From positions 83,702,001 to 83,766,000 of the forward strand of contig NC_072895.1 of assembly GCF_027943255.1 (NCBI RefSeq): a stretch of 64,000 nt of DNA, given 5' to 3'. The notes beneath the pieces were generated by a model. The model was not told the DNA's origin and ran no database searches. It was given only the letters and a program-made list of their open reading frames with translations. The translations under genes were made by a program, and so were the position numbers. Shown here piece by piece: positions 34,740 through 45,203 of the stretch; the stretch's first letter is position 1, and each line of letters begins with the position of its first letter. This DNA comes from Anastrepha obliqua (lineage: Eukaryota > Arthropoda > Insecta > Diptera > Tephritidae).

Positions 34740-35765
34740 TACCGCGCATCTGCTTACTTTTGTACGTAGGGGCAAACGGACGTAATAAGAGGGTTACCTT
34801 TTATATTTTGCGTCCAAGAAAGAAAACGCAGTAAAAAAATAATGAAAAATGTTTTATTTTTCTTCAAATATTCACACTTCTGCATTCGCGTGAACCAATT
34901 TTCAAAGCAACTTTGCCACTCAAAAGCAGATGCCTCCAAAATGAACTTTTTAAAGGGAGGAAACAAAATAATTAGGTTTAAAATCAAGGCTTTAAGGCGG
35001 ATTACCCATAATTTGATATTTTGAGTGCTAAAAAATACTTCTGTTTGAGCCGATAAGTGATATCTCTCATTATCTTGGTGAAGGATGATTCGTCTTCGGT
35101 GGTTGCCTTTCCGTAGTTCTTCGAAAACTTTTGGTAAACAAAGGGTTATGTACCACTCCAAAATGACTGTTTACTTTGAGCTGCTTCTCATGCGAACAAC
35201 TTTTATTGGACTAAGGTCGTTCGGAAGAGCCATACTGTCGATTGCTGTTTTCTTTCCGGCTTATAGATGCATAGATCCAAGATTTGTCACCTATTACGAT
35301 GTCATAGAAGTGATTTGAACCACCCTAGCTTGAATTTCTTTACCATTTCTTTACACCACCATACTGTAATCTTTTTTGTCAAGTTATGCGGTATCCAATG
35401 AAAAGAAATTTTCTTGATGTCCAAATATTCTGGCAATGTTGAATGCGCGGATGATATGGTCCCACTAATGTCCAAGGATGCATCTATCTCGCGATATGTC
35501 ACTTACCGATCTTTCGTTATCAATTGACCCACAGCATCTACTGTTCCTCTCTCAACAATTCTTTTTGGACAACCTTGACGAAATTCATTCTACCAGGATC
35601 GACGGCCACGTTGGAACTCGTTGTACCAGTATTTCACTGTACCTAAGTGTAATGATTCAACTCCAAAATTTTAAGTAAACTAATCAATGCACTCTCATAT
35701 CGATAAACCACGTCGAAAATCGTAATAAGTCAGCGCACGAAAATTTCCATGAGTCAACTCTCTCT
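34740..35765 (-). pseudogene. Mariner (DD34D-type) transposase remnant
   Basis: Minus strand from 35735: YYDFRRGLS, ESLHLGTVKYWYNEFQRGRR, then HVTYREIDASLDISG and ISFHWIPHNLTKKI (35520-35380), typical mariner DNA-binding and linker residues. The central part with the first catalytic aspartate is largely lost. WYITLCLPKVFEELRKGNHR and RRIILHQDNERYHLSAQTEV (35161-35030) contain the second D region (normally HHDNA). The HPPYSPDLAP block is destroyed by a frame change and only NWFTRMQKCEYL of the C-terminus is clear. TIRs were not identified with confidence. Confidence 0.8.
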
Positions 35766-36459
35766 TTTGAGCGAGCTGAATTCTTTCACTCACAGTGAGT
35801 TACTTACTAAAAAGAGAACAAATAAAGTTCGTAAATGAAAACTTTACATGTAAGTTTACGCTAAAAATGACCAAACTTTTCGATAAAAATAACATCGCAA
35901 ATTACAGCTCATCACTCGTAGTGTTGCAATAGCGCAAAACATAAAAGGCAATCCTCGTATACGAGTAGGTGTGCTATCATTTCGTAACGGATTTTGATTT
36001 AGATCGTTGTACCTGTACATATATGTGTATGTTTTAAGCTACAATTTTCACGCAACGAATTTTAATATGAATTTTACTAAAACTTATTTACTTAAAAATC
36101 TCTTTTGCCTTCAAAGGAATTTAACGCATATCTTGCCTTGACTTTGGATTTATAGTGTAACATTTGATGTTTTCAGAAATTCAGGGAAACATGCCTTCAA
36201 CGACATGCTTGATATCGTGGGACAAAAATGAGCAATCCATTGCAAAGCTCTCAAAAGCGTAAGTAAATATGTCCTTGCTATAGTGAATCCCATTATGAAC
36301 GCCTGTTTTGAATTTGGAGTCACTTATATTTGGTTGGTAATCCATTGACGTTGTTTAACTGCCGCCAAGTGTGAACGTGGAAATAATTCTAAATTGTTGT
36401 AATTTACGCACGCATCGATGTGATTTAATGCAGTTGGATTAATTTTTTTTTATTTTCTG
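35766..36459. other. Intergenic, no feature
   Basis: Unique AT-rich DNA, with no coding or repeat signal that I can name. Confidence 0.3.
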
Positions 36460-36990
36460 ACTATCCAAGAACGATATTCGAGGAACCATTGACCCCAGCC
36501 AGACACACTCCAGCACACCATCTCTTCGTGAGGTTTAAAATTCTTTGCAGTATGTCGCAAAAAGTGTTCTCGAACGTGCTTCTCGCCATAATTATAACAT
36601 CATCAACGTATTCCTGACAGCAGTTGTTTGTAATGGTGCTCACACTCCCCAACGTAAACGTACACCCGTATCACTGACTCGATGCAGGCGTACGTTTACA
36701 TTGATGAGTATGAGCACCATCAGCAAGTGAAACCGGTCGTCAACTACTAAGTTCCACAGGAGGAGGGTTTCAGCGTTTCTCTAGTGTGCAGCATATCTCC
36801 TAGTGAGAAGCGTTGTCGAAAGCTCCCTCGATATCGAGGAAGGCACAGGGAACTGTTTCCTCATAGTCAAGGGCACATTAGCTCATACAGCGCAGTGTCC
36901 ATAGACCTCCTGCAGTATCAAGCGAAGTTGCAGTATATAGCATTTATGTACTATAGAGTTTTGTGTGACACATTTGTCAAGCAGTGAAAT
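36460..36990 (-). pseudogene. LOA-like LINE reverse transcriptase fragment
   Basis: Minus strand: EETVPCAFLDIEGAFDN (36860-36805) is RT block A, nearly the same DNA as 58700-58735 in the long LOA-like frame (CCTCGATRTCGAGGAAGGCR). Further on, QEYVDDVIIMARSTFENTFC and DILQRILNLTKRW (36610-36510) is block C with YVDD in place of YADD. Between them most of the RT is deleted and a hairpin (36633-36720) is inserted. Confidence 0.75.
36633..36720 (-). repeat. 88-nt hairpin with 40-bp arms
   Basis: Arms start ATGGTGCTCA and end TGAGCACCAT with an 8-nt loop. Of 40 arm positions 33 pair perfectly; of the 7 differences, 5 become G-U wobble pairs if the minus strand is transcribed. It lies within a dead LINE fragment that elsewhere has no such palindrome. 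Confidence 0.7.
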
Positions 36991-37369
36991 AAGTAAATGT
37001 GTCTATAGTGCAAATAAATGTGCAAACCAATATTGCGAGACCATTTGGACCGCATCGTGAATATCCCTATTGAAATTGAATGCTACAGCATTATCGGCGG
37101 CGAAAGTGTTAAACATTTATGTAAATATACTTGTGTATGTGTATACAATACTTACACTATGCAGTATGCATGCTTATGTAATGTCCCTGGAGGGAAAAGC
37201 CAACCTAGTATGGAAATATTCTAGTTCAGAGGAATGGTTTTATAATATTTTAAAATTGCGCAGTTTAAGCAATTTAAGCCTCAAAAGAAGTAATTAAATA
37301 TTATAATTCGGTAAATCGGAAAAATTAGTTCGGAAAATCAGATATCTGGTTTATATCGCTAAAAATATG

Positions 37370-37735
37370 ATTTCCAAAACTGACTCATCAAACGCATCAT
37401 TACTGGAGGCGAGGCATGGGCTTATGAGTACGACACGCAATCCAGACAGCTAGTGAGTGCCTGGAGAGCTTCGAATGAACCAAGTCCAAAAAAAACAATG
37501 TTATTTTCAGTCAAAAAAGAAAGCGATGTTGGCGGTTTTTATAGATTAGAACGGTATTGCACACCACGAATTTTTGGCAGAAGGTCAGACAATTAATAAG
37601 GACTATTATTAAGCAATTCGCCAAAAATGAAAGGATTTGTGGGAAACAGCTCCAAGAGATTGTAAACATGGACGATAGAAAATATTACTATTGCAATCGT
37701 GATAATGTGCTGTGCCACAATCTGTAACTAAGTAA
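37370..37735 (+). pseudogene. Mariner transposase fragment
   Basis: Reads IITGGEAWAYEYDTQSRQLV (37390 on), where the first catalytic D of GDESW has become G, then WRASNEPSPKKTMLFSVKKE. In another frame, GIAHHEFLAEGQTINKDYY (37550-37605) and RDNVLCHNL follow, the latter from the HDNAP second-aspartate block. Only the middle third of the gene remains. Confidence 0.75.
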
Positions 37736-37739
37736 AATC

Positions 37740-38314
37740 TACGTCTTGGCTAACATGACTCTAAAATTTGTTTTACGCTGATCCCTACACAAGACTTTAT
37801 TAAGCTTAATGAAAAGATGGTGCCGCAAGGCCGAGGAAAGTGTGAATAATCTTCTAACACAAAAACAAAAAATACAGAGTGTAGAGTATCAATTTTCAGA
37901 TTAATTTGAGAGTTTTCTGCAATGAGAAGTATGCCTCTGCATACTATCAGCAAAAATCTTAAAATTAGATTTAGCAAGAATATACTAATGAAGTAAAATA
38001 TAGCCGGGACCCACGGAAAAAAGATCCTCAAGAAAAAAACACATTTCTATGCATTTTTTTGTTTGATAAACTCTTTCATAATATCGAGATAAATGTAAGT
38101 TTTATGTATTTTCATTCATTTCATTTTATTTCATAATCTACATATAAAAGGCATTACTAGAGCCGATGAACGAGAAATGCAAAAGAATTCAATTTAATAA
38201 AAAACGGTTTTCCAAACAAGTGTCATCGCAGAAAAATCCTATACATAAAAAGTACATATTTATAATCATAAAATTAATTTTAATCATATAAAATATATTA
38301 TATATATATAATTG
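37740..38314. other. Intergenic, no feature
   Basis: AT-rich sequence leading into the (TA)n tail of the next SINE. Confidence 0.3.
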
Positions 38315-38620
38315 GCTCTTACCCCCCTTTGGGGTGTTTGGCTGAGCTCAACCTCCTACATATTTGTGGTGTGCATCTTGATGGTTTCCATAAATCGAGA
38401 GACCCACAGTTTTACGCCACCTCAGAGCGATAGATGTTTTTTATTGTATGATATTAGAAATTTTTTCATGGCACCTGGCGGTTGAACATTTCCTGCCGAG
38501 GAGCAACCGCCATTAGAAAAAAACCTTTTTTCTATCAATGGGTACTTCGTGTGGAGTTTTCGAATCTGTGCACTTCCGAATGGTAGTCATGCACCAACTA
38601 TTTTGGCACAGACAGCTGCA
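38295..38620 (-). mobile_element. Old SINE copy
   Basis: Reverse-complement order tail, body, head: (TA)n at 38290, TTTGGGGTGTTTGGCTGAGC, TATTTGTGGTGTGCATCTTG, TTTTTTCATGGCACCTGGCG, CCTGCCGAGGAGCAACCGCC, then CTTCCGAATGGTAGTCATGC and ACCAACT of the tRNA-like head. More substitutions than in the other copies, so an older insertion. Confidence 0.75.
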
Positions 38621-39616
38621 CATAAACAATGAATCCGAAATTTTACCAGCATTGCTTTTATTTATTTATGTTCCTAAACAGAAAACCTTAAATTTTTCCC
38701 TTTACTTGTTTGTTAAACATTTTTTTGTTTTTATTTTATTTTTTTAATTTCTTATATGGTAATGTAAGTTTGAACTAATTTTTGAATGTTGCACCGATTA
38801 CTGTACTGGAAATGAGTTTCGTTTAATTTTAATGAAAAACAAATTCTAGTTACACTTTCAATACGAAAAAGAATATTTTAAAACATTGTAATCGAATTGA
38901 ATAGAGGTTTTTTTTATATTTTAAATGGTGTAAAACTGGTTATTTTATAACTCTATTGGACTAGAATTTGTTTGGGTAGTAAGACCAGGTATTTTGATGT
39001 TGCATAGCCGGCCATTTTAATTTTCGTAAACTATCGTCTTGTTAAAAATACCACTTGCTAAAATAGAGAAAAGATGGAGGTCGAACTGTTTGGGCTGAGA
39101 AGTGAACTGGTATTATACAGCTCACAACTAGTATTTTTTCCTACAGGGATATTTATAGAGAATTTGTTTGCTTTGTTGCCTTTCCTGCATACTAGGCTGC
39201 ATTTGATGTTTTCTGCCGTTATCCAATTATCGATTTTAAGGTATTGTTGTTAGAGTATTGCGTATAATTACCAGTTAACATTGAAGTAAGTCAAACGATA
39301 CGCCAACAACTTTCGAAAAATCGAACCAACCAGCTAATGAGATGCCAAGCCAAGAGTTTTAATAAGTTAAATACTTTTTTGTTGTGTGAGAACAATACAT
39401 AAATGCATCGGCATTATTGACACGTAGAGTGTGGCACTACTTTGACTTGAAATTAATACGAAAACACTGTACTTGTATTTGTAGTTAGTTGTTCTTGCTC
39501 AGCGATGCTGTTGAAAGTTTCAAATCTGATAATAATTTCAAAACTTTTAATACGATTGCTATGTTAACGTGTGAGTGGGTTAAATGAATTCGATCGATTA
39601 TTTGAGATGAGCTTTT
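38621..39616. other. Intergenic, no feature
   Basis: Unique AT-rich DNA with no gene or repeat that I can support. Confidence 0.35.
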
Positions 39617-39895
39617 TGGGTGTTTGGCCGAGCACCTCTTCCTATTTGTGGCGTGCGTGTTGATGTTATTTCACAAATGGAGGGCCCTACAGTTTCAAGC
39701 TGACTCCGAACGGCAGATATTTCTTATGAGGAGCTTTTTCATGGCAGAAATACACTCTGGCGTTTGAAGAGGAGCGAACGCTAGTAGAAAAAACTTTTTC
39801 TTCATTTTGGTGTTTCACGGAGATGCGAGCTTACGTGCTCCGAATAGTAGTCACGCGCCAACCCATTCGACTACGGTGCCGCCTCGTTCTTTAAA
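39617..39895 (-). mobile_element. tRNA-derived SINE
   Basis: Contains GGGTGTTTGGCCGAGCACC, GGAGCTTTTTCATGGCAGAA, ATACACTC, and the head complement GTCACGCGCCAACCCATTCG then CTACGGTGCCGCC. A short deletion after ATACACTCTGG removes part of the GTTTGCCATTACCTGCCG segment. No clear target duplication. Confidence 0.8.
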
Positions 39896-40234
39896 GGCAG
39901 TAATTTTCTCCAACCTTAAAGGGATCTATGTGGATAATAATTTTCAAGCTGATGTCTTATAAAGGTTTCTGAATTAGATTGCAAGTTTTCTTGAGGTCGG
40001 GAATAATTCTATTATCTTTCTTTTTTTTATAAAAATGTAGTTCATATTACAAAAAACTCATCTCAAAATAGTAAACTTTATAAAAAATTCAGCAAATTGT
40101 CATCAAAACTATTTTTAATCCGAATTTTCTGGGAAGTTTTGTAACCCATTGAAATTTTGCCAATTTAAAATAATTCAAATTTTTTTTTGATTTCTGATAT
40201 TTTTTTGTGATGTTATGAATTTCCTTCTGTATAA

Positions 40235-40400
40235 TGAAGGCAATGGCAAACCTCCGAGGTTCTCATAAGAAATATCAGCCGTTCGGAGTCGGCTTAAAAC
40301 TGTAGGTCCCTTCGGTAGTGGAACAAAGCACGCCACAAATAGGAAGAGGAGCTCGGTCAAACACCTAAAAAGTGTGTAAGAACCAATTATTTATATATTT
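40235..40400 (+). mobile_element. SINE body fragment, forward orientation
   Basis: Forward body: GGCAATGGCAAACCTCCGAG, then a deletion of the CTGCCATGAAAAAGC segment, GCCGTTCGGAGTCGGCTT, CGCCACAAATAGGAAGAGGA, GCTCGGTCAAACACCTAAAA and the AATTATTTATATAT tail. The tRNA-like head is missing (5' truncated). Its inverse orientation to the copy 350 bp upstream could allow hairpin formation. Confidence 0.8.
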
Positions 40401-41070
40401 TTTAAAACTGCACACTCAGCATTTTTTACTAAAAAACATTAAAATTTTGGTGAACATTTTTGAATTCGTTAAATTTTTTACAAAGCTTGAAACATTGAGT
40501 TATATAGTTTTTTTAGTATGGACTACATTTTTATGAAAACATACAAAAAATGTAATAAAAAGAAATTCAATGGTCAAAACTTTTCAAAATATCGCACTGC
40601 TATTATAGTGAACGCAGGTGTACCTATTTCAAAACCCTATAGACAGGGTGGGTTAAGTTCATTAAAACATTATTTAACTTGGCTCAAATGTATCATTGAA
40701 ATCTTTTAACCGTATAAACCAAAATACTTCTTAAAGGAGTAGTTTATGTTTAAAAAGAAGCTCACGCTTGAAGTCAACCGAAAAATAGATATTTCCCGGG
40801 AAATATATAATATTTATTGATATATTAAATTAGTGATCTTGCGTTCATCTGATCTCCTCCATTAGAGGAGTGTTGGTAATTAAATATTTATTAAATTCAT
40901 TAGCACTCGACTTATCTACATGAATCGAACAAATACATACATATATATATACGCGTACACATACATGTACTGATAACAGCAAAAATGTGTATAAAATAGG
41001 AGGATACTCCAATTACAGGTAAAAAATATTAAAAAAAAAATATAAATATAAATATTAAAAAAAAAACAGG
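40401..41070. other. Intergenic, downstream flank of tRNA gene
   Basis: AT-rich with TATA/CATA runs near 40930-40975. Nothing else recognised. Confidence 0.35.
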
Positions 41071-41075
41071 AAAAA
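41071..41075 (-). terminator. RNA polymerase III terminator of tRNA-Arg
   Basis: The minus strand has TTTTT twelve bases after the end of the tRNA, followed by a longer T-run at 41057-41066 as backup. T4 or longer ends Pol III transcription. Confidence 0.8.
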
Positions 41076-41087
41076 GTCACATATTTG

Positions 41088-41160
41088 CGATCCTGCCAGG
41101 AGTCGAACCTGGAATCTTCTGATCCGTAGTCAGACGCGTTATCCATTGCGCCACAGGACC
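41088..41160 (-). tRNA. tRNA-Arg-ACG: tRNA-Arg (anticodon ACG)
   Basis: The 73-nt minus-strand sequence folds as a complete cloverleaf: acceptor GGTCCTG pairs with CAGGATC (one G-U), D arm GCG/CGC with loop containing GG, anticodon stem TCTGA/TCAGA around loop CTACGGA (ACG at positions 34-36, decoding CGU and, as inosine, CGC/CGA), variable loop AGATT, T stem CCAGG/CCTGG with loop TTCGACT, discriminator G. A box (TGGCGCAATGG) and B box (GGTTCGACTCC) are both canonical, so RNA polymerase III should transcribe it. There is no intron and CCA is not encoded, as normal for eukaryotes. All stems are intact, unlike the SINE heads, so I take it as a functional gene. Confidence 0.97.
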
Positions 41161-41651
41161 GTTGTTTGTAATTCACCCCGCCTATCAATACAATTTCGAA
41201 ACACAGCACGCTTCGCCACACTTCGACGCCACCAACCAGTAGATAGTGAAATAAGCGACGTATTTAATTTATTCATTTTTATTATTTTTATTTTTAAAAC
41301 TATTAATAGTTTCATCTATAAACATTTGTATTCATCGCTAAGCTAAGTATATCCACACATGTATGCATATGCATGTGTATATACGCATGTATGTGGTTAA
41401 TGTGACTTCTATTGTGGCTTATATGCTTCCATCGTACCGATGTACAAACAATAGGTATGTATACATACTCGTACATGCGTATGTATCATATAATATCGTG
41501 AGAGAAATTTGAGAGTGACTCTTGAATAATCCAGTTGCTGTAGTACCTACTTATGCCTACTTATGCTTATGTATGTATGTAAGTACACGCATTTTGATGT
41601 CAATCTAGAAACCGACATTCTCTAGTGTTTATTCGTGTCTGAGATTCTTGC

Positions 41652-41732
41652 ATTTGATCGAAAATTTTCGATAGTGCAAGCATCGATAAGAAATTTGATC
41701 GAAAATGTTCGATAGTGCAAGCATCGATAAAA
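41652..41732. repeat. Tandem duplication with palindromic TCGA words
   Basis: Two units of about 41 bp, ATTTGATCGAAAATTTTCGA plus TAGTGCAAGCATCGATAAGA, and the same with one internal change (ATGTTCGA). Each includes the palindrome ATCGAAAATTTTCGAT and CATCGATAA, one base from the fly DRE site TATCGATA. Confidence 0.8.
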
Positions 41733-41974
41733 AATAAAATGTTCACTATACTTTTCATATAAAAAATATCTCTCTACGATAATATAAAACTAAAAATTAG
41801 AAAAAAGAAAAAAGAATTAGTAAAAGCACGTATGGCTGGTTTGCTGGAAGAACGTCATAACTCAAAACATCAAAATTTTGGGAGAAACGACTTCAAAATT
41901 TTCAATTCACTTTGCCCCTATAAGTAAAGTAAAGCCACTTTTCATAAACAATTGAGCCCTTGATTTTGAAAGTG

Positions 41975-42386
41975 GATGCTTTCCATTTCAATTTAACCGG
42001 GCTATTCGGGTCATGTTCTTCAATTTCGATGTAACTCAAATATGTTGCTCTCTGGTCAAAATAATGAGACACGTATTTTTTTGTTCGCCCGAAAAATTTT
42101 TTTTCAAGAGTTATCGACAATTTTGTTTTTCGGCTCAAAATCGATTTTTTTTAATTATATAAGAAAATTTTTTTTTTAAATGCCCATAACTTAGTCAAAA
42201 ATGAACCGATTTTAATAATTCTGGGTTCAAAATTATCGTCATAACTTACACGAGCGACTTCATGTAGAAACAATTGCAAAAAAGTAGTTGGAATTTTTTT
42301 ATTTAGCAGAGAGCAACATATTTGAGTTACATCGAAATCGAAAAACATGACCCGAATAGCCCGGTTGAATTGAAATGGAAAGCATC
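41975..42386. mobile_element. Foldback element, copy A, deleted centre
   Basis: Starts GATGCTTTCCATTTCAATTT and ends with the complement AAATTGAAATGGAAAGCATC-type sequence (42386). A 4-bp duplication AGTG (41971-41974, 42387-42390) flanks it, and it splits the left TIR of the larger element. The left arm is long (to about 42300), while only about 85 bp of the right arm remains. Confidence 0.9.
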
Positions 42387-42540
42387 AGTGGTATAAGTCA
42401 AAAATTTTAAAATTCTAGTTTATCAGCTATTGCATATCAAATCCTAATAAAATAACATAATCTGAAGAGATTAACAGAATGCCATGAAAATTAACTCGAT
42501 AAAAGGTGTTTATTTTTTGGTTGATAAACAAAATACGGTT

Positions 42541-43373
42541 GATGCTTTCCATTTCAATTCAAAAGGGCTATTCGAGACATGTTCTTCGATTTCGATGTAA
42601 CTCAAATATGTTGCTCTCTGGTCAAAATAATGAGACACGTATTTTTTTGTTCGCCCGAAAAAATTTTTTTTCAAGAGTTATCGGCAATTTTGTTTTTCGG
42701 CTCCAACTCGATTTTTTTTAATTATATAAGAAAATTTTTTTTTTAATGTCCAAATTAACCGATTTTAATAATTCTGGGTTCAAAATGATCGTCATTACTT
42801 ACAGGAGCGACTTAATGTAGAAAAAATTGCAAGAAAGTAGTTGAAAATTTTTTATTTAGCAAAAAGTGCGAAACAGGTTTTTTACTCAAAAATTCATTAC
42901 TCAAAAACAACTCATTTTAGCTACTAGGCATTCAGCTTAATTGAAGTTGGAGGTATCCTCTTGATTTGGAAAAAGTTATAAAAAAAAATGCACTTTTTGA
43001 AATATTGAATTTCGAAAAAATCTCTTTTTTTTCTTTTTTGCTAAATAAAAAATTTTCAACTACTTTTTTGCAATTTTTTCTACATTAAGTCGCTCGTGTA
43101 AGTAATGACGATCATTTTGAACCAAGAATTATTAAAATCGGTTCATTTTTGACTAAGTTATGGGCATTTAAAAAAAAAATTTTCTTATATAATTAAAAAA
43201 AATCGATTTTGAGCCGAAAAACAAAATTGCCGATAACTCTTGAAAAAAAATTTTTTCGGGCGAACAAAAAAATACGTGTCTCATTATTTTGACCAGAGAG
43301 CAACTTATTTCAGTTACATCGAAATCGAAGAACATGACCCGAATAGCCCGGTTGAATTGAAATGGAAAGCATC
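42541..43373. mobile_element. Foldback element, copy B, full length
   Basis: 833 bp that is one long imperfect palindrome: arms of about 370 bp from GATGCTTTCC to the matching GGAAAGCATC, with a loop near 42900-42960 (AGCTACTAGGCATTCAGC). Flanked by 4-bp duplications GGTT (42537-42540, 43374-43377). Arms differ slightly: left has AAAAGGGCTATTCGAGACAT, right the complement of CCGGGCTATTCGGGTCAT. No protein is encoded; a frame such as 43240-43440 is simply the arm read through. Confidence 0.9.
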
Positions 43374-43619
43374 GGTTACTGTTTTTTTTGATAGTGGTAT
43401 AAATCAGTCTGTTCACAAAGTTTGGCAAAATAATTGGTAATTTTGTCATGTCTTCAGATAACGGTTCAGGTATGATCAAGTAATTCTTTTAATGTATAAA
43501 CGTACTATTTATAGTTAATTTTAGATATTATACGGCGAAAAAGTATAAGTAAAGTTTCAAAGAAATGGAAACGAATAAGACTAATATCGTCTTTAGATGA
43601 ATCAGTTCATACTTTAAAA

Positions 43620-44700
43620 ATGAATTCGGAACCCTTAAAAATGGAAGAAAGCAACGTGAAATCAAGAAAGAGGATACGAAATCAACGTAATTATGCACAA
43701 AATATAAGAAAAATGAAGAGAAACAGTGGAGAGGAATATGAAGCAAACGAGTCTAAGCATGTTAGTGGTAAACTTTTCGAAAATAAAGATTGCCTTTGTT
43801 TTTATTCTTTTTGGAAATTAGCAAGTTTTGAAAAACAGAATTTGTTTCTGTATAGTGTGGTTCGAAAACAACCAATAAAAGAAAGACGACCCAGAAATTA
43901 CGAAGGATATATGAGAAAATGTAGTTTTAAGTTTCATCTAAATGTACGGAATTCAGAAGTTTCTGTTTGCAAAATTTTTTTTTGATACTTTCAAAATATC
44001 TAACGGAAGATAAAGCCGTGTCTTCAATGCAAAAACACATGGAACGGATGGTCGTGGCAAAATGGCTGGTTCATCTAGAAAAACAGATGAAGAAAAAATT
44101 AAAGTGGTACGAGAACATTTTCTGAGCTTTCCAGCATATGAGAGCCAGTACACAAGATCACATCACACTTCAGGTCGAAAGTAAATATCTAAGCGCTGAC
44201 TTAGATATTCGAAAAATGCTGTATGTGAAAAAATGTGATGAAAATAATACATCACGTGTGAAATAGTGCACTTACAGGAAAATATTCAATCCGGAGCTCA
44301 ACTTAAATTTTCATACTCCTCGTAAAAACGTGCCAAAAGTGTGATTCGCTAAAACTAAAAATTGAAGCATTCAGTAATGAAGACGAGAAGTTGCATCTTA
44401 TGGAAATTTATGATTCACATCTTAACAGTGCCGAACAGGCTAGAAAAAGTTTAACAGATGACATACAAAAAGCAAAAGATAACACGAGTGGATATTACGG
44501 GCTCACATTTGATCTACAGAAAGTATTTTCTTATCCAAAACTTTCTGTTTCGGTAGCTTATTATAAGCGCAACATGTATGGCTCAGAAATATTTCATTTC
44601 AAAGAAAAACACCAATGGAGAAGCTGTGTCTTGGATAAAAAATACAATGAATCAGATTTCTAAAAAATGCTCCACATAAGATGTTTTATAAAACTTCCTT
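43620..44700 (+). pseudogene. Transposase-like gene of the 41950 element, decayed
   Basis: Open frame 43620-43985 (121 codons) has KRIRNQRNYAQNIRKMKRNS and GEEYEANESKHVSGKLFENK, then CFYSFWKLASFEKQNLFLY and VSVCKIFFLILSKYL. After a stop it continues as VESKYLSADLDIRKMLYV and, at 44391-44663, EKLHLMEIYDSHLNSAEQAR, SGYYGLTFDLQKVFSYPKLS and VSVAYYKRNMYG. This succession (basic N-terminus, SGK, FW-x-L-x4-Q, VC-x-FF, LTFDLQK-x-PKL, YYKR) matches a large, poorly named family of insect proteins that I associate with DNA transposons; I cannot set the superfamily. Stops and loss of the C-terminal part make it inactive. Confidence 0.6.
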
Positions 44701-45203
44701 GGATGCCAATTCCGAATTCAAAGTATTAGATCTCTAACCTAAAAGTGGAAGACTTAGAATATACAAAAACATTGATTTGCTTCCATTATACGTAACCATT
44801 AGACCAATATCAGAAAAAAGAACGTAAAGATATGATGGATTTACTACCCTATATCCCACCAATTTTTCACAAACACTTTATTTCCCCAAATACTAATAAA
44901 TAATTTACTTAGTTAATTACTAATAAAAATGATTCCTTGATGGTATAAATCATTTATAAAGTCATGCAGTTAATTTTGAAAGTGGTATAAGTCATTTCAA
45001 CGTCTCAAAACCACATTTCCTTTTAAAAATGGTTATAAATTTCTCAATCATAATAAATACTTGTTTGTTGGCACTACTTTACTGTCGAAAAATCATATTC
45101 CACAATATAAAAATATTTGTTAATCCTTTAAAATGCAAAACTCTAAATATCTCGAAACAAGGAAAATATGACTTATACCACTTTCAAAATCAAGGGCTCA
45201 ATT

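Larger units (their letters stand above)
41950..45203 (+). mobile_element. Unnamed DNA transposon with perfect 35-bp inverted ends
   Basis: The left end (AATTGAGCCCTTGATTTTGA at 41950, continuing AAGTG to 41974 and GTATAAGTCA at 42391-42400 across an insertion) is identical over 35 bases to the complement of the right end (TGACTTATACCACTTTC at 45169 through 45203). If AATT is the target duplication, the TIR is 31 bp. The motif GTGGTATAARTCA recurs inside at about 43396, 44942 and 44981, as transposase-binding subterminal repeats often do. It encloses the decayed transposase at 43620-44700. Without the two foldback insertions the element is about 2.0 kb. Confidence 0.75.

Noticed and set aside
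34842..35318. Plus-strand frames of 60 and 77 residues
   Set aside because: Antisense shadows of the mariner remnant at 34740-35765.
42506..42721. 71-residue frame with FFDFDVTQI-like residues
   Set aside because: Same reason: opposite strand of the foldback arm.
43240..43440. 66-residue frame (with ISYIEIEEHDPNSPV-like relatives at 41902 and 62867)
   Set aside because: It is the arm of the foldback element; it recurs because the element recurs and is not a gene.
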